Assembly (NCBI GenBank): GCA_903813345.2 | Contig: CAIIXF020000001.1 | Span: forward strand, 41,137,366-41,201,365 | Length of the DNA: 64,000 nucleotides | Direction: 5' to 3' | From: Owenia fusiformis | Lineage: Eukaryota; Annelida; Polychaeta; Sabellida; Oweniidae | Shown here: positions 44,075 to 56,573 of the stretch, one piece after another | Layout of the letters: each line of letters opens with the position of its first letter | Position numbering within the stretch: the stretch's first letter is position 1 | Notes under the pieces: generated by a model | What the model was told of the DNA's origin: nothing | Databases searched by the model: none | Seen by the model: the letters and a program-made list of their open reading frames with translations, nothing else | Program-made: the position numbers and the translations under genes

Positions 44075-45340
44075 GGGACAAATAATAATAAACCACCGTA
44101 TAAAGTGGCTACATTAAAGGCAGAATCTGATCTATAGGGGGTGACAAAATTACAAGCAACATGTATAATTGACCTACCAATCTATTCCTTACAATATCAA
44201 ATATAATATTTCTCAAAAGATTCACAATATTTTATAAATTGGTTAAGTCATTAATGATTCAAAGTGCAAAAATGAGTGAAAAATGTTTAAATTCTCCCAA
44301 ATAATAAGAATGATAACCATTCTTAGAGAAAAATAATACATTATTGTAAAAATCTTTAGTTTTCCTGGAATAAAGTGTGCACATTTGTGATTTTTAGAAA
44401 ATAGACATGACAAGAAATGACATGAGCAAAAAATATTCTAAAATTGAAACAATTTTTTGTTTAGCCTGCTCACTAGGCCTATATCTGATTCTCTCTTTAA
44501 TCAATATTTTGTGGGAATTTTGATTAAGGCAGGTCTGGTCCAATACGAAGTTATTGAAAATGGAGTAGACGTCAAACTACCCGAAATATCGTTTTTATAA
44601 CTTTTTATGACATTTACATAACATAAAAAATCTTAATACTGATGAAAACACCTGTTCTTCCAAATTCATGCGTCTCCGTATTGTTTTATTTTCAGAAAAT
44701 ATTTTTAAAAAATTCTTGGAATGTGCCCGGGAGAAAATCAACTGCATTGAATAATAAAAACGTTTTGTAATGAGTTGTGTGGAATGACCGTTCCTTGTTA
44801 TCGTATCCTACCGACCACAATCTAAAGGGGTCGTAGGATTCGATAACGTTCATTGAAGGTGTTGCTTTTCAAAATTTCCACGAGACTATGAGCATCGAGT
44901 GTTATTTTAGAAAACAACGCTTGAAAGGAATGATCATTTCACAATGCATTGAGTCTTGGGCCTAAATTGTTTTCACACATTGCAAAATACTTTCTACAAA
45001 ATCACCTTAAAGAAAGGAACAAGAGTCAAGTGGCAAAGTGTCAATTTCAAAGAAGGATTGGGTCCCAGAATGCAACATCGACATTAGTTCAAATCTTTTA
45101 GATCGCTTATAATGAATTTATAGTCAGAAAATAACGACATTTTCAATCCTTTCATAGATCAAGGTCAAGGTCGAATATCAAGTTGGGGCCCTGGGAGCCA
45201 ATCCTTCTTGACGGAATGCAGTACGTTCATGTATGAGCATGTCGAAAAACAGAATCAAGTAAAAACCAAACCTCGCACAGATTGCCCCAACTTTAATGAT
45301 AAACTGAGGATAAACTTGATTTCTTCGTTTCAGCATTGTC
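44075..45340. other. Intergenic with a dispersed repeat at 44859-44988
   Basis: It contains the partner of the repeat at 9283-9395. The rest is AT-rich and unrecognised. Confidence 0.45.
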
Positions 45341-45344
45341 GGAC

Positions 45345-45480
45345 TTCCGGGATCACCTCATTATACCGACGCGTATTATACCGAAGCCCATTATACCGAC
45401 GTGCATTATACCGAAACCCATTATACCGACGCGCATTGTGCCGAAAAGGCCTACCGATGCGCGTTGTCCCGAAATCCGTG
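45345..45480. repeat. 30-bp ATTATACCGA array
   Basis: Two alternating 15-mers, ATTATACCGACGCGC and ATTATACCGAAACCC, form a 30-base unit repeated about three times, then decay into GTGCCGAAAAGG and GTCCCGAAATCC. The same array lies inverted at 57780-57900. The preceding GGACTTCCGGG word is shared too (CCCGGACTTCCGG near 57900). Frames through it encode a Tyr-Arg-rich peptide that is only repeat translation. Confidence 0.85.
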
Positions 45481-45832
45481 TCAGTGGGACGCCACATTGC
45501 CTTAACCTATCAGTTTTATGACGTGCACTTCCGCGTGGGACTATATCTTTACAGCGGGAATTTCAAGTTTTTTTCAGTGTAGACATAAAAAGTTGCAGTC
45601 CTCATACTCGCGCGTTTTTCAATATTTTCATTTGAAACTCGCAAGAACGGTGCTTTGAATCTAGCTCTATACACTTTCAAAACGTCATGTAGACACATGA
45701 TTATGTACATGTATGACAGTGCACAGAAACATTATATAGGCATAGAATAATAAAAGTGGAGCCTGAAAACTTTTTAATATGAGACTGGATGTTAATCTGT
45801 TGTTTATATATTCATATTCAATAGTATAGTTT

Positions 45833-46030
45833 CCATATAGCTTCTGAAATCTCGCTAAACCTTGTTTTTCGTGAGATTTTAAGAGATTTGCACATTAAAC
45901 CTCTAAAGACTTCCATTAACTTCTTTTAAATGGCATATTTGAATTCGGGGAAATGTTTTCTCCTATAATAGCTTTGATTTACACAGTTATGTAATTTCAA
46001 TAATTTTCTATGACAATCAAAAGAAACTTG
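45833..46030. repeat. Dispersed repeat shared with 51437-51640
   Basis: TTTCCATATAGCTTCTGAAATCTCG, in part, with GAGATTTTAAGAGATTTGCA and CTAAAGACT recur in the same order and orientation at 51437-51640. Each lies near an ATTATACCGA or GACCGACC array, so both may be parts of one larger element family. Confidence 0.55.
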
Positions 46031-46170
46031 GGCCAAATCTCTATAAATGCAATGCTAAAATTCTTTAAAACCTTGGATTATTTGTATGTCAATCAACATT
46101 TGCATATTTGATCACAACATGTACATAAATAGGGTCATCATGTGGTATATCATTCAAGTTGTATACAGAT

Positions 46171-46700
46171 TTTTTTTATTTTTTATTTCATTGATATAGT
46201 TTAAAATACAATTACAATAGCATCCCTAAATCGCCAGAGGGCATTATATAGGAATGGTGAGAGGCTGGGGGTGGCAGGCAGACAGGGTCCAGGACCGGAG
46301 CAGGTGTGACAGGACAACAGGATATCAGAAAGAGAGACATGAGGGAGGGAATTAGCTATTGTCTATAATGAAGTCAAGTATCAGTGAAATGGCTTTAGAG
46401 TTTACATCTATGCTTAAGTTTGGGCTTCCTGTTTTCAAAATGGAGATAAAATCGTACTGGGGAAGATTATTATTGAGAGAAGGTTCTAATTCAGCAAGTT
46501 TATCCCAGAGATCCTGTCTTACTAAGGTTAAGCGATTGCACTGGAAAAGAATATGCTTTAAGGTTTGAGAGCTGCCACAAGCACAATTAGGGCTGTCAAC
46601 AGAGTTAAAATTATGGGCATAAAATTGAGCTTTAAAAAATAAGTCAGCTCTTACTTTATTCACCACACTATCTCATGCCGTCTAGAAAGATTGAGTTGAC
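46171..46700 (-). mobile_element. 3' end of an L2/CR1-group LINE, truncated
   Basis: A T-rich stretch near 46165-46190 marks the poly-A end on the - strand. The frame 46352-46666 ends VNSKAISLILDFIIDNS and includes NCACGSSQTLKHILFQC, the C-x-C-G-x(4)-T-x-x-H-x-L-x-x-C motif also present in the LINE at 14483. Upstream the sense continues in another frame as LSRRHEIV, so there is a shift near 46668. It is only the last fifth or less of an ORF2. Confidence 0.7.
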
Positions 46701-47675
46701 TTGTGGTCAAAATTTTAGAGGGGTTTTGGAGGAAAAGCCGTTGGTGTTTTTTGAAATTATGAAGAGTTTTCTTGGTTTTAATAGATAAATCATGACATTA
46801 AGCCACTTTTCCAAGATTTTAGCATGTAAGTTAATGGAACTCTAGCCCAAATCAAAATCTGAATAAAAGATGGCAGCACTAGATTTCATTGCTTTTTCTG
46901 CTATTTAGAAACTATCCTATTAAAAGTTTATCGCGCAAAAACATATTTTCAGACAAAGCTTAATTTAAAATCTTTGAACATCTTTACATCTCAGTTGCGG
47001 CCAGAAATTTTTTAACTGATGCTAGGCGTTTCGGATTGAGGGGTCGTCTCAACAAACTTAATTCCAGTTAACCATCAATTTCTGTATTTCATAGAGGATG
47101 AAGTCATAATTCTGTTATTTATGTTTGATTATGGTAAACCCTGTACTTCATATAATATATTTAACTGTGGTAAATTCTGTATTCAATGAAGTAAACATTT
47201 ATTTATACTGTATTGTTTCATTGGTAGAAATAAATACTTGTGCTATTAAATATAAAGTTTCACATTTCTTATTGAACTTGATAATTACTGTATTTTCGAT
47301 CTTGTGCTGATGGGGCCAAAAATTGTTGTCATGGACAGAGAGCAATGCAAGATATGTTGTCATGGAGATAGTAAGAAACGCATCCATTTGTTTTACTTTA
47401 AATCTTTCCAAATCCAAGTGTGATTTTTATCAATGTGTGCCTCAATGATCCCATTAATTCTGAAGTTATTTCATTTTCTAACCATTTCACAAACATTTCT
47501 TTTCATATAATACTTCTAAATTGGCATCATTTCCATGTTTAAATTGCTTATATAGCTTTTGGCTACTGATATTATCTCTATCATCAGTTTTCATTCCACA
47601 AACGAAATATCAATTATTTTGCCCAATATTTCAGTTTCATTATTTTGAAACATTGAATACATGTTTTAATTGACC
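46700..47675. other. Intergenic, no supported gene
   Basis: AT-rich DNA with short frames only; nothing recognised. Confidence 0.5.
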
Positions 47676-49503
47676 CCTGTTACACAGGCCAGTTGAAATG
47701 CTTCGTTATGAAGCAATTTGACAAAAAGCAATTTTTGGCCAGTGTAACACCTTCGCCTTCGTTAGAAAAGCTTAGTTGATAACGAAGCAATTGAGTAGAA
47801 AATTCAACGAAGGTTAGGTCCCAACGAAGCTTTTTTGGCCAGTGTAACAGGTAGCTTCGTTAGAAAATGCTTAGTTGGCGGTTTGCGCATGCGCGTAATA
47901 AAGAGCACATTCATCATTTTGTATTAAATGAGAGGAATTGCGAGGAAAAAACATGTTTTTAAGTACGTATATTATAATGCTACGTTTTGATTAAAATAAT
48001 TACCTATTTGCGTCACTGATTGACGCTAACTCAAGCCCTGTAAACGCCACGTACAAATGTGATTTACCGTCTTTCGTAGCATTTCATTCGATTCCCTACC
48101 TCACCTCGCATTGATATGACAAAAAGTATTAAATCTAAAAAACGCAGGTTTACCGTATATGTATACGGTAGTTTTGAAACGTTTATCTGATCTATTAGAG
48201 AATAAACCTAGAATATTTAAATGTCCCTCTTTCGGAAAACTCCGTCTCAAGTGTGGAAGGGTAAACCTTTGAAATTACATAAGATATGCTTACTAAATAG
48301 AAAGTTGTGGCATACATGTTTAATATTAATTTTTTCTTGCGCCTCGAATAATTATACCTTGAGTGTAAATCTAAAGGTGCTTATACCATGATACTGATCA
48401 CATCAGGGAATTTAGCCGATTTGATTGATTCGAAAATGTCTCTCTTAAGAAATCGTATTCAACTGGCTATCGCCCCATTGCAATACTTGTACTAGTCGTT
48501 CCATTATTTTATTCTTCGACGATTTTAAATTGTAATTGAATTTAAACTTCATGTTTAAATATATTGAATAAATTATGTTTCAAAACTTCTTATTCAAATA
48601 CGGTAAAACCTACCCTTTGCATTCGTTTGACTTTACTTCTTAAAAGAGAGCTTCGTCTTTAACTAGTTTAACTAGACCCTGCACGCAGGGTAGGTAAAAC
48701 CAGCTGCGGACAAGGAACGGTGGCCAAAATTGTTTCTTGTCGACAGATATTTGCCACAGAGAGGCTGCATGTTTTAGGCCAGCCTCAAACACTATTGATG
48801 TGTCGTAAGACGATGCTTACAACTTCCTATTTGCGCCATTTTCGAATTCAACGGACGGCTGATGGATTAACATACTAATTTATGTCAAACTCACTCAAAT
48901 ATACATTGAATATTGGCGAAACGGGTAATATTCATATTAAAATGAATTAGTCATAAAATAGTAGTTAAACCACCAGCCGAACACCGAGATATTTTAGTAA
49001 TGGCTACACTATTTGAATATAACTGAGAAGTCCATTTGGAAATTGAACGTTTTTATACGATATTACATACTAGTCCTCTGTATAAAGCCCAAATCCAATT
49101 CCTCCTAGTAATTAACATAGGCCTATTTTTATTCCATATGATTTCCAAAGGAAATGATAGAAAATGAAAACAATACTTGTAATCGTATTGACAGCTGAAA
49201 TATATAAAAATCGAAATGATAGGAAAAATGTATGGACATGTGTACGGAATGATCACATTCATCTGGTTTTATATTCCCGAGAACTTTGAACTAGTCTTTT
49301 TCTGAATTGTTAAAATAAAGACTAAAAATTATATTTTTGAGTTTGATCAATGGTTTATATCAAAAGATATTAATCATAATAAGTGGGTGGGGCAGATGAG
49401 TAATGTGCACACTAGGGTTGGATAAAGCCAGTGTGGACACAATTTTTTCGCTAACCTTCGTTACAAAAATGCTTCGTTAGACTCAACCCAGCAGTGTAAC
49501 AGG
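47676..49503. mobile_element. Large TIR element with CCTGTTACAC ends
   Basis: CCTGTTACAC at the left end and GTGTAACAGG at the right are exact inverted repeats. Near the left, TTTTTGGCCAGTGTAACA is repeated at about 47721 and 47827 with AGCTTCGTTAGAAAA-type words. Near the right, ACCTTCGTTACAAAAATGC and GCCAGTGTGGAC give the mirrored equivalents. The 1.8-kb body shows no transposase. Target duplication is unclear. Confidence 0.55.
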
Positions 49504-50114
49504 TACCATTGGCAGTTTAAAATGCAGCTGATTAACTCAGTCCAATATTCAGCGCCCCTTTAATATCTATTTAGGGGCAAATCAATACTAGACTTAGCAG
49601 GTCATCTGATTCTCAATTTGATTTTGATTTGAATTGATTTTCATGGACGTTTTTCGCATTGTATCCGGCATGTCCGATCATGGTCGTTAATACTCCCTGG
49701 GAAAATATTTTTAACTGGTAACTATAATTATAAAAAATATAGAATAATAACATAAATTGAACAAAAGTTTGGCTTGAAATAAGACGATTTTCAAAAATTC
49801 ATCAAATTTATCATCAATTTTCGACCTATTGTAATTGAGGAAAAAAATTGAGAAAATTTGGAGGTATTGGAAATAAAGTCAAGTTACGTTTCCATCAATA
49901 TCATAAGTTATTTCATCGCCGGTTAAAATTCAAACGTAAAGTGGCTTTAACACGTAGTTCAATGGAGAAAAAAGGTTGCCAAACTTATGGAGGGGAGTAT
50001 ATATGCCTCGTTCATTCATTTGACCAGACCAATAAAAATCATAACTGCTTGGAAAGTAATATGAATAAAGTATGTAAATAAATGAATTAAAACGTCAAAT
50101 TAAGAAGCAAAAGT

Positions 50115-50484
50115 CTTTTCTGGGTCACTGCGAATGGCATGATTTCCTCGAGTCTCTTCAGTTGCAAGGCAACCATACTGGGACCGATTCGCGTCGTTCC
50201 ACTACTGCCCTTGGTGGGGGCCCGCTACCATACTATATGACTCCCGGAGTTTACTAAAGCACGTTAGTGGAGGAACCAACCACAGTCTCACAATCTGTCT
50301 CCGGCAAGAGCGGCCAGAGAACCAACCCATGCCAAGGGCCGGTAAACGGTTGGACCTTCGGACCGGGTGTCCGTAGTGACAATGATCAACAACTCCGTAC
50401 CTGGGGCTCGAACGCGGGACCTCCGTATCCCACGACGTTCAACCGTAAAGTAGCCTCAGTCTACACCACTAGGCTACCCTGCTT
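50115..50484 (-). mobile_element. tRNA-derived SINE
   Basis: Read on the - strand it starts GCAGGGTAGCCTAGTGGTGT, with a good RNA polymerase III A box (TAGCCTAGTGG, 50476-50466). The B box GTTCGAGCCCC follows at 50413-50403, preceded by GGTCCCGC as in tRNA T-arms. The following body of about 290 bases is clearly more GC-rich than its surroundings. It is not a functional tRNA because the cloverleaf is incomplete. The 3' end and target duplications are not certain. Confidence 0.75.
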
Positions 50485-50878
50485 AGGTGTCAGAACTGCT
50501 AAAAAATAATGTAGTTGTTACAATTATTTGCTTGGATAAACATGATATTACATTTCTTAATTGATTAATCTGATTTAGTTGGAATCGAAGTTCGACCAAC
50601 GATCAAGGCAATGCAATCAACAACTCTTGCAAATGTGAACGGGAGTCGTAAAGACAGAAAGTACAAGAATCGTGATCAATGTAAAGTAATATTTAAGACA
50701 CATCTTTGAATATCGGGTAGGAGAAACATTCCAAAATGAAGAGGAATCATTTAGAACATTTGATTTGTTGCCAATTTATCAATTGCGTCTCAAATGAATG
50801 AAATAAAAGGTATCGCGGGCCACGAAAGCCGATGAGTGAAAACAATTATAATTGACGCATCTAGATCGCTCAATATAA

Positions 50879-51065
50879 CTTGCCCGTAGCCAGCTTTTAC
50901 CAGGGGGGGGGGGGAGCTTTTCTCCAGGGGGGGAGCTTTTTCACAATTTTGGCTAAAAATCATGCGAAAAATTCTCAGAATGGTGAAAAACTGTATGATT
51001 TTGAAAGAATTTCTGGCCAGGGGGGAGCTTCCGCTCCCCCAGCTCCCCCTCTGGCTACGGGCCTG
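50879..51065. mobile_element. CAGGCCCGTAG-family MITE, copy 4
   Basis: The ends CTTGCCCGTAGCCAGC and CTGGCTACGGGCCTG are flanked by perfect TATAA duplications (50874-50878, 51066-51070). It has the same length (187) and nearly the same interior as copy 2, which suggests recent activity of this subfamily. Confidence 0.88.
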
Positions 51066-51934
51066 TATAACGGTAAGTGAATAGGTTTGTGTAGATACGT
51101 CGAGGAAAATAAGCTATTTCGACGCTTGAAATAATCTGATTACGCTTATTAATAATTACGCGTGGCTATTAAACACAAGTGTTGTGTAGAACAAAAACAA
51201 GAAAACTGAACGACCTATTAAGGAACTGTACTTCAGTTTCAAAGTGTTCAAGATATTTCCGCATGTTCAAAAACACAAAATTTATATTTTAGGCTATCCA
51301 TATTTTGTCAGATATCTTTATTTCATATTACAGGGAAAACATAATCATGTTTCCGAAAAGAATTTACAGTCGCTACTCAAAATGAGGCACGGACACAAGT
51401 ACAGAGAATAGCCTAGTGAAGGCATCTATCTAACAGTGGCTTTTCCATATAGCTTTGAAATCTCGTTAAGGTCTCATTTTAATGAGATTTTAGGAGATCT
51501 GCATTTTTAACCACTAAAGACTAACATTTTCTTCTATTTGAATTCTGTGTGTAATTTTCTATCAAAACAACTTAGTTTTTGCACTGTTATTTACCTTTAT
51601 TCAAATTCTAGAGATTTTCAAGTTTTCTAAAAATGGTCGGGCTAAATCCCCATTGACAAAGTAACATACATTGGTAATATAACGGGCTTGTCGTCAATGT
51701 AACAAAAGCAAGGGGCTTAGTATATGAATTACAGCTTCATTTACAAAACAAATTCCAAATCGAAGAAACTTATTAAAACTAGGCTATATTTTCTAGCTTT
51801 GGGCCAAATTATAATCTGCAACTTGACTTATAAGTATAGCTTTAAACCGAGAAAAATTCGTAACCAGGAAGTTCATCCATTTTGTTTCATTGACGTTCCG
51901 TCAAAGTAACTAGTTGTGGAACAGTGATTATGGC

Positions 51935-52085
51935 ATTCAGTATAAGGGTTTACGGAAAAGACCGACCCCACCGACCGGTCGGTGTTTTCCATAGGTAGCC
52001 TCAAAACAGGGTTTGAAAAATATGTAAAAGACCGACCACTATGTAAAAGACCGACCAAAAGAAAAAAAGCCTGCCTTGACACTGA
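51935..52085. repeat. GACCGACC repeats, inverted partner of 57735-57810
   Basis: GGGTTTACGGAAAAGACCGA and ACCGACCGGTCGGTGTTTTCC are followed by AAAGACCGACCACTATGTAA and AAAGACCGACC. At 57735-57790 GGTCGGTGG occurs four to five times before GGTCTTTTCCGTAAACCC, so the two stretches face each other around the foldback 52721-57492. Confidence 0.75.
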
Positions 52086-52214
52086 CCAATTTTACAGGAA
52101 AACAATATTCCTGTTTCTGTCCGTACGTAGGCCTATGTCTGTTCGCCGTATCCGGGCATTAACTCCAATACCGTTGTCCCAATATTGGCTACAGTAACAA
52201 GGCCCCCAGAAGAG

Positions 52215-52560
52215 AATAATTCTAAATTCTTAATCACATTCCCGGTCCGGGCAAGTCCATGAAGTTCGTAAAGTTGTAGCTACGTTCATCCAGTTCGGAC
52301 ACAGTTTAAAACCAGTTCGGCAACGTTTTAAAGAACGCAGTGACAACTTGTTTGGTGTGATAGCTTTATTTGTCAATTAAGCTGCAAACGGAACAGGTTG
52401 GTGTACTCACGACCTGAATTTACGCCTGACTGCACAACGTTGTAATACGTTTCTAGTAGGATTGAAGTTCGCCGTGTGTCCAGATCGTTCTGCGTTCTTT
52501 AAAAACGTGGTCACTCGTTCTGATTACTAAGTTCTGGATGACCTACTCGTTCGGGTAGTT
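52215..52560. repeat. Fragments of the CTATCACACCAAAC element
   Basis: The reverse-complement words TTTAAAACCAGTTCGGCAAC and GTTTGGTGTGATAGC end a first fragment near 52362. A second runs to about 52560 (CGTTCTGATTACTAAGTTC, ACCTACTCGTTCGGGTAG). Both lack the opposite end. Confidence 0.6.
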
Positions 52561-54732
52561 TGATAATGGAGAGGTTAAGCAATGCATATAAACGTATGTA
52601 CGCAACTTGTACGTATAAATCGTCCTATACAAATGCATGTAGTTTTCTCACATAAACAATCGTTCAGTTACAGTGTTTACTTAGTAGACCGGGTGCTTCT
52701 CTGCAAAAGGTCTCTCTGTAAAATGTGGTAGGCGTTTAGTGTTAAAAGTGTTCTGACAAGTGTTTCTTATGTAACTTTTTATGCTGAATCCAAAAAACCA
52801 TGTTGGCAAGCTGAAATATGATTATTTAACCCTTAAAATACCATGTTAGTCCCCCTACCCCCAAAATTCACCCCTATCAGGGGGAAAAAATTCTTCAACC
52901 TAAAATAACTTTGATTTTATGGTTTTTGTCAGTGAAATACATGGACATTGTATAAAATAAACATTTGAAATATGAATGATACGGATTACCCTTAAGAAAT
53001 TTGAATAAAAGCAAAAAGTATGTACCCCAGGGGGCAAATTTATGACCCATTTTTTACTTTTCGTGTCATAACTTTTTTATTAGACAATGATGGATGCTAA
53101 AAAAATCCATGTAAAAGGCTTAATACCTGGTCTACTAATCCTGCAAGAATCAAAGTAATTCCTTTGATAATTGCCTTGAAAAAAAATTAGTGAATTTAAG
53201 AAAAAATGACATTTTAGCTGGGACTGATTTTATGTGTGACTATAACTGACCCCTATTGCTTTAACATTTATCCCTCTGTGTTCATATATTTAGCATTTTA
53301 GAATAAATCTGAAATATAAAACTTATTTTAGCAAAGTTTTAGGAAGATTTAAGCTTTTTATCATGTTCAACTATTAAAAATTCATGAAATATGATGTCTA
53401 AAATTGATAAGTTATACGTATACCCTTGGAAGACCCTTATAATTTCTTATTCATGAACATATTTGTACCAATATCAGTTTTCTAGCCTAGAGAAATGATG
53501 TATGATATATCCTGGCTTGGCTTTCTGGTGGTTTGAACAATCTTTTAAGTGTTATCATTGAAAATTCATTCTTAAATCATAGGTCTGCAATCGATTAAAT
53601 TCATGTATACCATTAGTATCATTCTACTGGTATGAGCATAATTGAACTAGCTATGATTTCATAGATTAGTTGTTTGATGTATGACATATTCCAAGCTGAC
53701 TTTCTGGTGATTTTAACCATCTAAGAGGCTTAATCATTGAAAACCATTACAAATAAAGGCCTAAACGGACATTATTAAGGTAGACTATTAGAACACCCTT
53801 ATTAATTCCAGGCTTAGAGTATATTGGTACCTACTACTGTCTCATAGCTCGGAGGTTTGATATATGACATATTCTGACTAGTTTTTCTGCAGATTTGAAC
53901 CACCTAACAGGTCTTATCATTGAATATACCTAATATACTAGGTCTAAAATTGAAGTATTCAATAGAACCCTCTATGATAAACGTGACGTGAGAGCAAAAG
54001 TACCAATGATTCATACAAATCTTCATTTTATGGAGTTTTCTTCCCTGAACAATGTTTAGTCATATTAAAAAATCCCCCCCCCCTCTGTCCCCATTAACCT
54101 TTCTGTGTTACTCTGAGTTAATGCAGAAATTCTTGACAAATGGCGTATACTCACTTTGACAACATTTTGAATCAGTGGGATGTTTCAGTTAATGAGAGTT
54201 TTTGCAGAGTAGCAATTTTTGAAATTTAAATCCAATAGGACCATATATGGGAAATTCAAAAAAGATTCAGAATGACATTAACCACAACATTGGATCTGGA
54301 AATCAAATAAAGCAACTGATTGATGTGATCTCAGATGACTCTTGTAAATCAGAATTACAATCCTTCATAGAGCTGAACAAGGAAGACAAGGATTACTTTC
54401 ATTCTGGTAGTAATACATGGACATGGTCCAAATCTTGATACGCTTCACCATAGCCCAAAGAAAGGGAAATTGGGAGCTTCATCTCAATGTATTTCAATGC
54501 ATGATCCCCTTTTTCATGACATATGACCACCAAAAGTATGCAAGATGGGGCACAGTATACAATCACTGCTGAAGTGTTGCTTCCTTGAAGACTGTAGCCA
54601 AATCCTCAGATGTAGATGCAATTGATGCTAATTTGTAAGAAGGATCATATATTGGAAATATTACCGTTGGCATTTCAATACCATTTGTTAAACAGTTAAG
54701 GAGTAGAGTACATTTGAGTTGGCTTGAATGTT

Positions 54733-55170
54733 TCATTCGTCAATGAGGGCTATTGGAAAAGACATCAGCTCATGTTTCATGATTTCATTGATGCCCACAG
54801 GTCTGTGGTTTGCTTCATATGCAGTGATAAGATTCTGCAAAACATTCCTGTCTGCCTTAACAACTTTCTGCTCGTTTATATTGGGATTAGGCATATAGTT
54901 TAAAAAATGTTGGTGTTTGCTCAGTAGATCAAGAAATGTTGTGTCTTTCATTTGACCCTGTTGGTATCAACCTCTAAGACACAAAGACATCCAGTTGTTG
55001 TTGGCCAAACTGTCGAGCCTGTTGATTGTTTCTGTTAGTACATCTTTTGTACATATACTTTGGAGATTAAGTAATGGATCAATTGAAAACATGCCAAACT
55101 TCAGCAGCATGTCACATATTTTATCTTCTTCCATAGATTCTTGTTTTGATTTGCAAATTACCACCCCCCC
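54733..55170 (-). pseudogene. Remains of a transposon-associated protein gene
   Basis: Two open pieces on the - strand read FSIDPLLNLQSICTKDVLTE (within 54967-55164) and VVKADRNVLQNLITAYEANH with MKHELMSFPIALIDE (within 54733-54951). I recognise the spacing SIDP-x-x-x-x-QS, K-A-D-R-N-x-x-Q-x-L-I-x-A and I-x-x-H-E-L-x-x-x-P-x-A-L as recurrent in large uncharacterised proteins found as multicopy genes in many invertebrates. That recollection cannot be checked here. The copy has several breaks and is not expected to work. It continues into the left arm, where related sequence is also present in inverted form. Confidence 0.5.
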
Positions 55171-56032
55171 CCTCTATGGAATCTCAAAACGCAAGTCCAA
55201 ACATCATTCTTGTTTGGACTCCCCATGTGTGACCTAAGATTATACCCCGGTGCCCATCTGTTCAATGCAGATATTGTCTTTGTGTTATGCCTACAATTCT
55301 GCCACCCTTCTAACCAATAGCATACTGGCATAGGGGTCAATCAACTCAAGTTGATTAAATTTGTAGAGCCTTTCACCACATAGTCTCAATGCAAGAATCC
55401 TCGCTCAACTGCAGCATGTACTATATTCTAATAGTTAGTGCATTTCCTCTAAGTTTACTGTGCCACACCTTCCATAATTTTGGTGGTCATGAAATAAGGG
55501 ATCATGCATTGAAATGCATTGAGATGAAGCTCCTAATTTCCCTTTCTTTGGGCTTGGAGGAAGTATAGCAAGATTTGGACCAGGTCCATGTATCAACACC
55601 AGAATGAAGTTCAGCTGTTCAGCTCTATGTTCAGCTCTATGAAGGATTTTAATCCTTATTCAGATCTAATGTTGAGGTTAATGTCATTTTAAATCTTTTT
55701 TTGAATTTTCATAGAGGGTTCTATTGAATACTTCAATTTTAGACCTATTATATGAAGTATAATCAATGATTAGACCTGTCATTGGTTCAAATCTGCAGAA
55801 AAACTAGTCAGGATATATCATATATTAAACCTCCGAGCTATGAAACAGTAATAAACTCTAAGCCTGGAAATAATAATAGGGTATTCTAATAGTGAACCTT
55901 AATACTGTCTGTTTAGACCTTTATTTGCAATGATTTTCAATGATTAAGCCTCTTAGATGGTTTAAATAAACAGAGAGTCAGCTCGGAATATGTCATACAT
56001 CAAACTAATCTATGAAATCATAGCTTGTTCAA

Positions 56033-56573
56033 GTTGATTATTTTTGGCAATCTTGCATATTTTGCTTTAATATTTCAGAATTATTTACTTCATTTAATGT
56101 AAATTTTGTTGTGAACATTTAATGATAATCTGCTTATAAAGTAAAAAACTACAGCATTTTACAACACATGCCCCATGTGGCCACCACTCCAGCCAACGAA
56201 GCTGTTGATGACTCTCCTACACATACCAACATGGATTGCAAAGCTTCTGATGAAGCTATCCACTCAAAATTGAAGAACATCTGAGAATTTGTCTGACACT
56301 AGTTTTACTTCTCTAGATAGATTTTAGTCACGCCATGGACAATTGAACAACTTCCTTCGCCAGATTTGATTGTGCATGTAGAGGAGAAGTGGCCACATTG
56401 GACATATGTTGTAAAGTGCTGTAGTTTTTGACTCCACAGGCAGATTATCATGAAACTTTCACAACAAAATTTATATTGAATGAACTGAATAATTCTGAAG
56501 TTTTGAGGCAGAATATGCAGGATTGACAAAGTTAATTAACTTTTCTTCGGTCCTGTTTTTTGGACACCCTGTA
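56033..56573. mobile_element. Tc1/mariner-like MITE nested in the right arm
   Basis: Compared with the left arm near 53650, this stretch is extra. It is an inverted repeat itself: GTAAAAAACTACAGCATTTT and TGATAATCTGC on one side mirror GTAAAGTGCTGTAGTTTTTG and GCAGATTATCATG on the other. Its right end, TTTTTTGGACACCCTGTA, is a typical Tc1/mariner terminus; the left end is more decayed. Confidence 0.7.

Noticed and set aside
45208-45582. Tyr-Arg-Arg-rich 124-codon frame, and its partner at 57706-57948
   Set aside because: Both are translations of the ATTATACCGA array in either orientation.
50403-50484. Functional tRNA gene
   Set aside because: A and B boxes are present, but the acceptor and anticodon arms do not pair convincingly and a long SINE-like body follows.
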